This document shows positions 56,648 to 63,941 of a DNA stretch of 64,000 bases, one piece after another. The first letter of the stretch is position 1. Each line of letters starts with the position of its first letter. A program made the position numbers and the translations under genes. Source of the DNA: Siccirubricoccus sp. G192 (GTDB lineage: Bacteria > Pseudomonadota > Alphaproteobacteria > Acetobacterales > Acetobacteraceae); the NCBI RefSeq assembly GCF_019084075.1, contig NZ_JAHREN010000001.1:1895501-1959500 (forward strand). The letters run 5' to 3'. Below the pieces are notes generated by a model. That model did not search any database, was not told where the DNA came from, and was given only the letters and a program-made list of their open reading frames with translations.

Positions 56648-57481
56648 TTATTCTTTCGCGCGCATCCGCACGACGCCCGTGCCGTCCACCAGCACCGCGC
56701 CCTGGCTCATCATGGTATTGACGAAATGCGCAGCGCGGTCGCCGTGCCAGGTGACATCGGTGGTGATCTCGGCCGCCGCGGCATGGCCGATCGCCGTCTT
56801 GTGGTAGAAGTAGCAGTAGCGCAGCGTGGCGTTCTTCGTCAGGCCGCTATGCGGCACCCAGAGGGCGCCGAGCCAGCGCTTCGCCTGGGTGCCCTTCCAG
56901 GGCAGCTCGTCATTGCCGACATACTGGGCATTGGCGAATTCCTGGATCTGCAGCAGCTCCGACCACTGCTTCCAGCCCACCACCGCGTAGCGCTGGCCGT
57001 CATCGGGCACATCCGCCTCGCCCAGCATCTCGAAGGCCAGCAGCACCTTGGCGCGGGTCAGCCCGTCATTGTCGGTCTGGCCGGTGGCGGTGCCGACCGC
57101 CTCGGCGGTGGCGCTGTCGAAGGCGGCGATGATGAGCTCGTCGGTCTTGCGGCCCAGCGCATAGGCGCCGGCATTCGCCGCCACCTGGCGCTCGTCCATG
57201 TTGGTCTTGAGCTCGTCCATCCGGTCCACCCAGTCGCCGGCGTAGTAGTCCTGGAGGAAGCACTCGACATTGGAGTGGTCGAGGTTCATCACCGGCACCA
57301 CGCCGTTGCGGGCCTTCGCGGCGGCGGTGCCGCGGCCCACCTTCTGGAAGATGGTGGAGGCGCCGCGCACCTCGGTCTTGGAGCGCACGGTGGGGCGCAG
57401 CTTGCTGCCCTGGCGCTGATAGGCTTCCTGAACCTCGGCCTGGTACTGCTTGATGAAGGCCTGGTCGATCGAAGCGGACAT
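56648..57481 (-). CDS. Phage major capsid protein
   Basis: A 277-aa protein of the capsid family used by many small podoviruses (MSASIDQAFIKQYQAEVQEAYQRQG...LRPTVRSKTEVRGAST, then DVTWHGDRAAHFVNTMMSQGAVLVDGTGV). Its place between scaffold and tail-tube A supports capsid. The start at 57481 excludes a 6-residue extension. The last codons are tandemly duplicated after the stop: RMRAKE-stop is followed by PRMRAKE-stop. Confidence 0.8.
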   Translation of the reverse strand: MSASIDQAFIKQYQAEVQEAYQRQGSKLRPTVRSKTEVRGASTIFQKVGRGTAAAKARNGVVPVMNLDHSNVECFLQDYYAGDWVDRMDELKTNMDERQVAANAGAYALGRKTDELIIAAFDSATAEAVGTATGQTDNDGLTRAKVLLAFEMLGEADVPDDGQRYAVVGWKQWSELLQIQEFANAQYVGNDELPWKGTQAKRWLGALWVPHSGLTKNATLRYCYFYHKTAIGHAAAAEITTDVTWHGDRAAHFVNTMMSQGAVLVDGTGVVRMRAKE

Positions 57482-57660
57482 GGGTGGGCTCCTGGGCATT
57501 GCGGGGTTGAAGGCGCGCGGGCGGTTGGCCGCGGCAGCGGGCCGCCCGGGCGCCGAAGCGGCCGCGGCCCCATGCGGGGTTGGTCGCGGCCGGAAAGGGC
57601 AGGGGCGGGGGCGAGTGCGCGGTCCGGGACCGCGGGCTCAAGCCCCGCCGCGATCGCCGG

Positions 57661-58392
57661 CTAGCTGCCCACCAGCCGGCGGAAGCCATCGGTGACGCGG
57701 CGGACGAATTCCGGCTCGCGCGAGCGCCAGTAGCGCGGGTCGCGCATCATGGCGCGCAACTCGCCCTCGCTTTCCGCCGTGGGCGGGGCGGCCTCGCGGG
57801 CCAGGCCCGGCTCGCCCTTCTGCATCATCCGCTCCAGGGCCATGACGCCCTCGGCGGTGCTCGACAGCGCCTCATAGACCGGTGGCGGAAGGTGGCTGCG
57901 GCCCCAGGCGGAAAGCTGCGCCGCCACCTGGCGGAAGCGCTCCTCGCCGCCGAAATGCGCGGCGAGCTTCTCGCGCTGCCGGTCGGCCTCGAATTCCGCC
58001 GCCGCCTCGGCGATCAGCGGCAGCAGGCGCTCGGCCGCCAGGTCATAGACCAGTTGCGCCTGGGCATTGCTGAAATGCGCCTGGTGCAGCCGGCCATTCA
58101 CCTCCGCATCGGCGCAGCAGAGCTCGTGCGGCGGGGTGATGCTATAGGCATCCGGCGTCTCGGGAATGCCCATGGCCTGGCGGAAGCGCAGCAGGTCCTC
58201 AGCCGGTGCGTCGCTGCCCGGGGGCGCGGCGCGCTGCGACAGGCGGCGCTCCAGCTCGCGGTAGGATTTCAGCAGCGCCTCGGCACGCAGGGTGCCGGTC
58301 TCGGCATCCCAGAACTTCTCCGGCACATCGGCGGGGCGCGCCCCCGGCTTGGGCGCATCGGCGGGCGGGGCTTGCAGCAGGTCTTCGGGCAT
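57661..58392 (-). CDS. Capsid assembly scaffolding protein
   Basis: A 243-aa acidic helical protein with the phage scaffold hallmarks: an N-terminal proline-rich region and the VPEKFWDAETGTLRAEALLKSYRELER segment common to podovirus scaffolds. A middle GIPETPDAYSI and a helical C-terminus (REPEFVRRVTDGFRRLVG) follow. It sits between portal and capsid, as expected. Confidence 0.78.
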   Translation of the reverse strand: MPEDLLQAPPADAPKPGARPADVPEKFWDAETGTLRAEALLKSYRELERRLSQRAAPPGSDAPAEDLLRFRQAMGIPETPDAYSITPPHELCCADAEVNGRLHQAHFSNAQAQLVYDLAAERLLPLIAEAAAEFEADRQREKLAAHFGGEERFRQVAAQLSAWGRSHLPPPVYEALSSTAEGVMALERMMQKGEPGLAREAAPPTAESEGELRAMMRDPRYWRSREPEFVRRVTDGFRRLVGS

Positions 58393-58399
58393 GCGGGGT

Positions 58400-59833
58400 T
58401 CACTCCCGGTTGGGAAGGGGTGGGGTGGCGGGGACCAGCACCTCGGCCGGCGCGCCGAGGGTGCGGGCCAGCCAGCGCGTCGCGGCGGCGGCATCGACCT
58501 GCGCCGCCGCATCGCCGCCGATCTTGCCGACGGCCTGCAGGAACAGCAGCGTATTCGCCGCATCCGCGCGGCCCTGCACGCGGGCCAGCGGGCTTTCGTA
58601 GCGCAGCACCACCTCCCGCCCATCGAGCAGCAGCGGCGGCACCTCGCCGCGCCGGCGCAAGATGGCGAGGCAGCGCGTCACCAGCGGCGTCAGCAACTCG
58701 GCCTGCAAGCGGCCATAGGTGGCGCCGAGCAGCCGCGAGGTCTGCGCGGCGCGTTCCAGCACCTCGGTCGCGGTCATCTTCGCGTCCTGCTGCGGACCCA
58801 GGCGGTCGGCCAGCATCGCGGCCCGGATGCGGCTCCGCAGGTCCTGCAGCACCAGTTGCGAGATGTCGAAATTCCCCGGCGCGGCGAGCGGCGTGAGGCC
58901 GGCGCTGCCCGGCGCCTTGGGGATGATGCTGCCCGGCACCAGCTTCACGGTGGCCGGGTTCAGCACCCCGTCATCCTCCGCCTGCCAGATGCCGGTGACG
59001 GCGATGGAGGCGTTCTTCAGCACCATCTCCACCACGGCATTCGCGGTACGGATATCGGGCAGCGCCTTCATTACCGGGCCGCGGCCATAAGTCTCGCCCG
59101 GCGCCTTCAGCCAGCGGAAGGCGATGCAGGGGCTTTCGGCGAAACGCCCCTCGGCCAGCACCACCGGGCGGTCGGGCTCGCTGGTCAGCAGCGCGGCGTA
59201 GCGAAGGCCGTTGCGCTCCGGCCAGATCGCCTCCAGCACCGGATGCAGCGCCGGGTCATCGGCGGCGGCGGCGCGGAGCAGCTCGGGCGGCAGTTCCGCG
59301 CCAAGGTGGCGGCGGCGGATCTCCGCCGCGGTGAGCCGGGCCTGGCGGAAGACGGTGTCGAGTCGGCCGGAGACGCCTTCCTCCAGCACCGCGCTGCGCA
59401 GCGGCACGGCGGTGAAGCGGAAGGCGGATGCCTCGCCGAGCGGCGCCTCCTCCACCAGCAGCAGGCCGGTGCCGGCCACCACCAGGTCGAGGAAGGCCTG
59501 GTGCATCTCGATCGCGAAGTTGGAGCGGTCGAAATGCCCTTGCAGCGTGGTGGCCGCATCGGCCAGCGCCTCGGCCGTGGCACGGCCCTGCGGCGTGTCC
59601 GCCACCGGCCGGGCCGGGGTCAGGCCGAACCAGCGCGACCAGGGCGGGGTGAGTTCGGCGAGCAGCGAGGCGGCAAGCTGTTCCGCCGCATCCGCCGCGG
59701 TGGCGTCGAACAGCGCCGGGCCGCCGGCGGGGGGCGGCAGGGCATGGTCGTAGCAGGACTGCCAGACGGGTTCGAGCGGCCGGCGCCGCTCCAGCGCGCG
59801 GGCGTGGCGGGCGAGGATGTCCGTGGGTTGCAC
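58400..59833 (-). CDS. Portal (head-tail connector) protein
   Basis: A 477-aa protein of the T7-type head-tail connector family. Recognisable are WQSCYDHALPP near the N-terminus, LLAELTPPWSRWFGLTP, YGRGPVMKALPDIRTANAVVEMVLKNAS, and the C-terminal helical part (RIRAAMLADRLGPQQDAKMTATEVLERA, KMTATEV being the hallmark). Forms the dodecameric DNA channel. It lies 7 bp upstream of the scaffold gene. Confidence 0.88.
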   Translation of the reverse strand: MQPTDILARHARALERRRPLEPVWQSCYDHALPPPAGGPALFDATAADAAEQLAASLLAELTPPWSRWFGLTPARPVADTPQGRATAEALADAATTLQGHFDRSNFAIEMHQAFLDLVVAGTGLLLVEEAPLGEASAFRFTAVPLRSAVLEEGVSGRLDTVFRQARLTAAEIRRRHLGAELPPELLRAAAADDPALHPVLEAIWPERNGLRYAALLTSEPDRPVVLAEGRFAESPCIAFRWLKAPGETYGRGPVMKALPDIRTANAVVEMVLKNASIAVTGIWQAEDDGVLNPATVKLVPGSIIPKAPGSAGLTPLAAPGNFDISQLVLQDLRSRIRAAMLADRLGPQQDAKMTATEVLERAAQTSRLLGATYGRLQAELLTPLVTRCLAILRRRGEVPPLLLDGREVVLRYESPLARVQGRADAANTLLFLQAVGKIGGDAAAQVDAAAATRWLARTLGAPAEVLVPATPPLPNRE

Positions 59834-59837
59834 CGGT

Positions 59838-60077
59838 CTATTCCCCCAGCAGGGATTTGCGCCCGGTCATGGGCAGCGCCTCCAGCACCCCGCGGGGGGA
59901 GGTGGCGATGGTCCCGGCCAGGCCACGGGCGGCGCGGGAGCGGGATTCCTGGCGGGCCTCCTGGCCGGCCTGCTCGGCGGCAGCGGCGGCGACGGCCGGG
60001 GCCGCGGCGGGCGGTGCCGGTTCGGGCTTTGGCGCTTCGACGATGGTCGGCTTCGGGGCGCTGAACAGGCCACCCAT
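59838..60077 (-). CDS. Small phage-module protein
   Basis: A 79-aa protein (MGGLFSAPKPTIVEAPKP...AAAEQAGQEARQESRSR...SPRGVLEALPMTGRKSLLGE), Pro/Ala-rich and then basic. The MGGxFSxPK start and the -GRKSLLGE end recur in small proteins near podovirus portals. The function is unknown. It is the first gene after the terminator at 60122-60166 and has an AAGAGG site. Confidence 0.55.
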   Translation of the reverse strand: MGGLFSAPKPTIVEAPKPEPAPPAAAPAVAAAAAEQAGQEARQESRSRAARGLAGTIATSPRGVLEALPMTGRKSLLGE

Positions 60078-60121
60078 GCGCGTCACCTCTTCTGTGGCGG
60101 AAGCCCCCGATCCATGGCCCG

Positions 60122-60166
60122 AAAAAGCCGCGGGCCCGGCCCTCGGTGAGGAGGACCAGGCCCGCG
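60122..60166 (-). terminator. Intrinsic terminator on the leftward strand, upstream of the structural genes
   Basis: On the minus strand a 16-bp stem (two G-U pairs) with a 6-nt loop lies at 60166-60129, followed by GC and five Ts (60126-60122). This is a strong Rho-independent terminator. It separates the two promoter-proximal small genes from the particle genes, so either read-through or a second promoter is needed for the latter. Confidence 0.75.
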
Positions 60167-60226
60167 CAGGTTGGAACAGGGAGGGAGGAAGCCAGTGGGC
60201 GCAGATCGCCCGTTGGCAGGAGCTTT

Positions 60227-60685
60227 CTAGATCGAATGCCGCGGCATAGTCAAGATATTTTTCCTAGTATCGGTACGATTTCGCAGCGCCCGGAACAGGC
60301 CGAAGGGCGTCAGCGCGAAGGGCGCCCGCGCGCCCAGCACGGCCCGGCACAGGGAGACGCAGGTGAGGGGTGCGAGGGGCGGCAACAGCCGGCGGCGGGG
60401 CCCGCCGGGCTGGAACGGGCCCAGCACCACGAGGCCGGCACGGCGGTAGAAGCTCGGCAGGTCGAAACCCTCCGGCAGGTCGAGTCGCGCCACCACCAGG
60501 TGGCCCGAAAGCGGGTCCAGCACGGTCCAGCCGGCCGCATCGGCGAGGGCCGCGAAGCAATGCCGGAAGCCGGGGCGGAGCAGCCGCAGCCAGGGCTGGT
60601 CCGCCTGGCCGCCGAAGACGATGAAAGCCTGCTGCGCCGCCGCGGCCACGGCACGGCGATGCGCGGGACGAGCGGGGGAGGTCAT
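60227..60685 (-). CDS. Hypothetical protein in the phage module
   Basis: A 152-aa protein starting MTSPARPAHRRAVAAAAQQAF, with FVFGGQADQ-like and LDLPEGFDLPSFYRRAGLVVLGPFQPGGP segments. I do not recognise the family. Its start overlaps the upstream gene's stop by 4 nt, so the two are coupled. It is one of the two genes between the SOS promoter and the terminator and may be regulatory. Confidence 0.55.
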   Translation of the reverse strand: MTSPARPAHRRAVAAAAQQAFIVFGGQADQPWLRLLRPGFRHCFAALADAAGWTVLDPLSGHLVVARLDLPEGFDLPSFYRRAGLVVLGPFQPGGPRRRLLPPLAPLTCVSLCRAVLGARAPFALTPFGLFRALRNRTDTRKNILTMPRHSI

Positions 60686-61116
60686 GCCAGGCTGCCCGGG
60701 AAGGGCAGGATTTCCGCCTCCGCGGCCGGTTTCAGCGCATTGCCGGCGAGGATTCCCTTGACCCGCAGCGGCCAGTCGAGCCGCGCCATCGCCTCCCGCC
60801 ACAGCCGCCAGTCGCCCCGCTCCATCGGCGCCCGCGGATCGGGCGCCTGCTGCCGCTCACCCCAGATCCGCAGGATGCGGGCGTGCTGGAGGTCGATGCG
60901 GCGCTGGCGGTAGAGCCGGTCGAGGCATTTGATGACATCATCCGGCTCGCAGGGGCGCGCCGCCTTGCCGGCGCCGGAGACGATGCGCGCGCCGTCGCGC
61001 CGGGCCATCAGCGCGGCCATGGTCCAGAACCAGGCCTCGTCGGCGCTGGCGAAGGGCTCGGCGGCGGTGGCGGAAGCGCGGAAGGGGGCGTGTCCGGGGC
61101 GGGCGGCGCTTGTCAT
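60682..61116 (-). CDS. Hypothetical protein, first gene after the SOS-controlled promoter
   Basis: A 144-aa protein (MTSAARPGHAPFRASATAAEPFASADEAWFWTMAALMARRDGARI, and KCLDRLYRQRRIDLQHARILRIWGERQQAPDPR). The second half is basic and helical and may bind nucleic acid. It is the promoter-proximal gene of the leftward phage module, which often encodes a regulator or antiterminator; that is inference. No known domain is recognised. Confidence 0.6.
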   Translation of the reverse strand: MTSAARPGHAPFRASATAAEPFASADEAWFWTMAALMARRDGARIVSGAGKAARPCEPDDVIKCLDRLYRQRRIDLQHARILRIWGERQQAPDPRAPMERGDWRLWREAMARLDWPLRVKGILAGNALKPAAEAEILPFPGSLA

Positions 61117-61145
61117 GGGCGTTTATCCTGCTCTTCAGAGGATGA

Positions 61146-61187
61146 GAACATTTAGAGAACATAAACCTCAGGTTGTATCGTGCGCAA
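61146..61187 (-). promoter_or_regulatory. SOS-box promoter of the phage module
   Basis: Reading leftward: -35 TTGCGC (61187-61182), a 17-bp spacer, -10 TTATGT (61164-61159). The alphaproteobacterial SOS motif GTTC-N7-GTTC spans 61160-61146, its first half overlapping the -10. An 11-bp palindrome AACCTCAGGTT (61164-61174) lies between -35 and -10. This is a layout for double repression by LexA and by the divergent S24-family protein. Confidence 0.7.
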
Positions 61188-61304
61188 GTGGCAACGAGGA
61201 AAATTCGCCTATTGATCTTGTGGGCCAGACCTAGGATGTTATGCCCATGAGCCGAAAAGATGACTGGCCCGCGCCGCGCGGCACGCCCTTCCCGGGAGAG
61301 CGCC

Positions 61305-61952
61305 ATGCGGCATGACGATGTCTGGCGCGCACTGGATGCCCTGGCGGCTGAGCATGGCCTCTCCGCCTCCGGGCTGGCGCGCAAGGCAGGGCTCGACGCC
61401 ACCGCCTTCAACCCCTCCAAGCGCATCGGCGCGGATGGCCGCGCCCGCTGGCCCTCCACGGAAAGCGTGGCCAAGGTGCTCTCCGCCACCGGCACCGGCA
61501 TCGAGGCTTTCGCCGCCCTTGTCACCGGCATGCCCGCCCTGCCGCGGGCGAGCCGCACGCCGATCTCCCGGCGGATTCCGCTGATCGGCTTCGCCCAGGC
61601 CGGCAGCGACGGCTATTTCGACGATGGCGGCTATCCCGTCGGCGGCGGCTGGGACGAGATCGCGGTGCCGGAGGTCGGCGATCCCAATGCCTATGCGCTG
61701 GAGATCTCCGGCGAGAGCATGGAGCCGGTGTTCCGCGACGGCGACATCGTCATCGTCTCGCCCTCCGCGCCGGTCCGCCGCGGCGACCGCGTGGTGGTGC
61801 GCACCCAGAAGGGCGAGGTGATGGCCAAGGAGCTGAAGCGGCAATCCGCCCGGCGGGTGGATCTGCGCAGCCTCAACCCGGCGCATCCGGATTACGGCTT
61901 CGACCTCTCCGAACTCACCTGGATGCACCGCATCGTCTGGGCCAGCCAGTAG
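61305..61952 (+). CDS. LexA/CI-like self-cleaving repressor (HTH plus S24 peptidase)
   Basis: A 215-aa protein. Residues about 1-65 form an XRE-type HTH (GLSASGLARKAGLDATAFN). The C-terminal S24 domain has the scissile Ala99-Gly100, nucleophile Ser138 (ISGESMEP) and general base Lys175 (VMAKELKR). Ser and Lys are 37 residues apart, exactly as in LexA. RecA-stimulated self-cleavage is therefore likely. It is divergent from the phage genes across a 188-bp region with an SOS box and a palindrome. The ATG at 61305 is in GGGAGAGCGCC context. Confidence 0.88.
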   Translation: MRHDDVWRALDALAAEHGLSASGLARKAGLDATAFNPSKRIGADGRARWPSTESVAKVLSATGTGIEAFAALVTGMPALPRASRTPISRRIPLIGFAQAGSDGYFDDGGYPVGGGWDEIAVPEVGDPNAYALEISGESMEPVFRDGDIVIVSPSAPVRRGDRVVVRTQKGEVMAKELKRQSARRVDLRSLNPAHPDYGFDLSELTWMHRIVWASQ

Positions 61953-61970
61953 GGGGGCAGGCCGGCCGGT

Positions 61971-63941
61971 TCAGGCGGCGCGCGGCCGCGCCTCCGCCTC
62001 CCGCAGCAGGGCGGGCGGCAGCAGCGGGCGCAACCTTTCCAGGTCGCGCTCCGCCCGGCAGGCGAGGAAATACCGCGGCGTCTGCTCAGGCCCTGTCAGC
62101 GGCACGGCGGTGAGGCCGATATCGGCATAGATCCGCAGCAGGTTCGGCCCGACGCGCCAGAAGGCGGCATCCACCCCGGCCCGCTCGCAAAGGTCGCGGA
62201 AGCGCCAGATGGCGGAGATGGCGTCCTGCCTCTCCCCCGCCGGATCGCCGAGCGCCAGCCACACCCCCTCCCGCTTCAGGAAGCCGAGGCCGGCCCGCCC
62301 GGCCTCGCCGAAGACCGCGCCATCGGCCTGGGCCGGCGCCAGCGCGCCCAGCGCCTGCAACCGCGCCCGCGTCTCGGCATTCCATTCCACCGCGCCGAGG
62401 CGCGCCGGGCGCAGCAATTGCACCATGGCAATCAGCAGCAGCACGCCGGTCAGCCCCACGGTGAAGCGTAGCGAATCGGGGGCGAGGGGGGAGAGCACCA
62501 CATCCCACCAATTCTCCTCCGATACCCGCCCGCCATAGGCCACCAGCGCCAGGGTGATGCCGCAGGCGGTCACCGCCAGCAGCGGAACCAGCGCCTCGCC
62601 CGAAAGCGGCTCCCGTATCAGCCGCGCATCGCGGTAGAAGGCGGCGCGCAGGCTGGAGAGCAGCACGGCCAGCAGCAGGAAGGCGCCCCAGAGCCACCAG
62701 GCCTCGCCGCGCAGCCAGGCGATGACGGCGCCGTTCACCAGCAGCAGCAGCGCCCCCCACCAGGCGATGGAGAGGCGCCGCAGCAGCCCGAAGGCCATCA
62801 CCAGCAGGAGCGAGCCCACCACCGAGGCGGCGAAATGGCTGGCGATGGCGGCGGCATGCCCCGCCCATTCCTCCAGGATCGTGCCCTTGGTGGGCAGCGC
62901 CCCCAGGAAGATCAGCAGCGCCCCGGCCAGCGCCACCAGCGAGGCGATGGCCGGCACCTCCAGCGTTTCCGTGCCGCGGCCCACGGCGGTGAGGCGGGCC
63001 AGCACGGCGCGGCGCTGGCCGATCTCGAAGCCGGCGAAGAGCGAGCCCGCGATGAAGAGCGGCACGATGTAGTAGTACAGGCGGAAGACGAAGAGCGCGC
63101 CGATCACCTCCGCCGCCGGCATGTAGGGTTGCAGGCCGAGCAGGATGGCACCGTCGAAGACGCCGAGGCCGCCCGGCACATGCGCCAGGATCCCCGCCGC
63201 ATAGGCCGCCAGGTAGATGCCGAGGAAGCGCAGGAAGGTCAGCCCCTCGGCCGCGGGCAGCAGGGTGTAGAAGATCGCCGCGGTGAGCGCGACATCGACG
63301 GTCGCGAGCGTGGTCTGCATCACCGCCATGCGCGGCCCGGGCAGGTCGATCTCGTGCTTGAAGATCCGCACATGCCGCACGAAGCGGCTGAGCACGACAT
63401 AGCCGATCACCACGCCCCAGAAGGGGATGGCCAGCGACTGCAGGACCCAATGCGGCAGATGCGTGCCCAGCCAGGGCACCACCTCCGGCTCCAACAGCAG
63501 CACCAGCCCGCCCAGCGCCAGGCCGCCAAGCCCGAAGGTCAGGCTGGTGAAGCCCACCACCTTGGCGATCTCGAGCGGCGTCAGCCCCCAGGCGGAATAG
63601 AGCCGGTAGCGCACCGCCGCGCCCGAGACCGCGGCGAAGCCGAGGTTATGCGCCAGCGAATAGCCGCAGAAGGAGGCCAACAGGGATTTCGGCCAGGAAA
63701 CCGGCCGCCCCGCATAGATCGAGCCGAGCTTGTCGTAGATCGCCAGCACCAGGTAGGCGAGCACGGTGAGCCCCGCCGCGATCCAGAGCGAGGTTGCCGG
63801 CAGCGCCGCCATGGCCCGGCGGATATCGGCCACCGACAGGTCGCGGAATTCCCGCTGCACCACATAGAGCGCGCCCACCAGCAGCGCGACGCCGAAGACC
63901 GGTGGTCCGTTCCGGCGGAGCCAGGCCAGGCGGCCGGCCAC
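61971..63941 (-). CDS. Shortened MprF-like protein (flippase part with incomplete synthase domain)
   Basis: A 656-aa membrane protein. The N-terminal UPF0104/flippase region has about 8 segments (KSLLASFCGYSLAHNLGFAAVSGAAVRYRLYS-type and AHVPGGLGVFDGAILLGL hallmarks), followed by further segments to about residue 500. The DUF2156 synthase region starts (LGFLKREGVWLALGDPAGE, IWRFRDLCERAGVDAAFWRVGP) but ends soon after IYADIGL, without the rest of the acyltransferase. Full MprF is about 850 aa. It may only flip lipids. GTG start at 63941 overlaps the upstream stop. Confidence 0.75.
   Translation of the reverse strand: MAGRLAWLRRNGPPVFGVALLVGALYVVQREFRDLSVADIRRAMAALPATSLWIAAGLTVLAYLVLAIYDKLGSIYAGRPVSWPKSLLASFCGYSLAHNLGFAAVSGAAVRYRLYSAWGLTPLEIAKVVGFTSLTFGLGGLALGGLVLLLEPEVVPWLGTHLPHWVLQSLAIPFWGVVIGYVVLSRFVRHVRIFKHEIDLPGPRMAVMQTTLATVDVALTAAIFYTLLPAAEGLTFLRFLGIYLAAYAAGILAHVPGGLGVFDGAILLGLQPYMPAAEVIGALFVFRLYYYIVPLFIAGSLFAGFEIGQRRAVLARLTAVGRGTETLEVPAIASLVALAGALLIFLGALPTKGTILEEWAGHAAAIASHFAASVVGSLLLVMAFGLLRRLSIAWWGALLLLVNGAVIAWLRGEAWWLWGAFLLLAVLLSSLRAAFYRDARLIREPLSGEALVPLLAVTACGITLALVAYGGRVSEENWWDVVLSPLAPDSLRFTVGLTGVLLLIAMVQLLRPARLGAVEWNAETRARLQALGALAPAQADGAVFGEAGRAGLGFLKREGVWLALGDPAGERQDAISAIWRFRDLCERAGVDAAFWRVGPNLLRIYADIGLTAVPLTGPEQTPRYFLACRAERDLERLRPLLPPALLREAEARPRAA

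Larger units (their letters stand above)
48376..61952. mobile_element. Podovirus-like particle module with divergent repressor
   Basis: Leftward genes in order from 61116: two small proteins, terminator, small protein, portal, scaffold, capsid, tail tube A, tail tube B, virion core protein, tail spike, small terminase, large terminase, holin-like protein and SleB-type hydrolase, with a self-cleaving repressor divergent at 61305. No integrase, DNA or RNA polymerase, primase or attachment-site duplication is visible. Composition matches the host. The right limit is placed at the repressor and the left at the hydrolase stop; both are inferred. Confidence 0.75.

Noticed and set aside
48376..61116. 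Homology of the particle genes to the RcGTA cluster
   Set aside because: Gene order and protein types (connector, gp11/gp12-like tubes, T7-type spike) are podovirus-like. No tape measure, major tail protein or HK97-type protease-capsid order is present.
48300..61970. Attachment-site duplications flanking the phage module
   Set aside because: I found no convincing direct repeat at the two ends and no tRNA or integrase gene beside them. A computed repeat search over wider flanks would be decisive.
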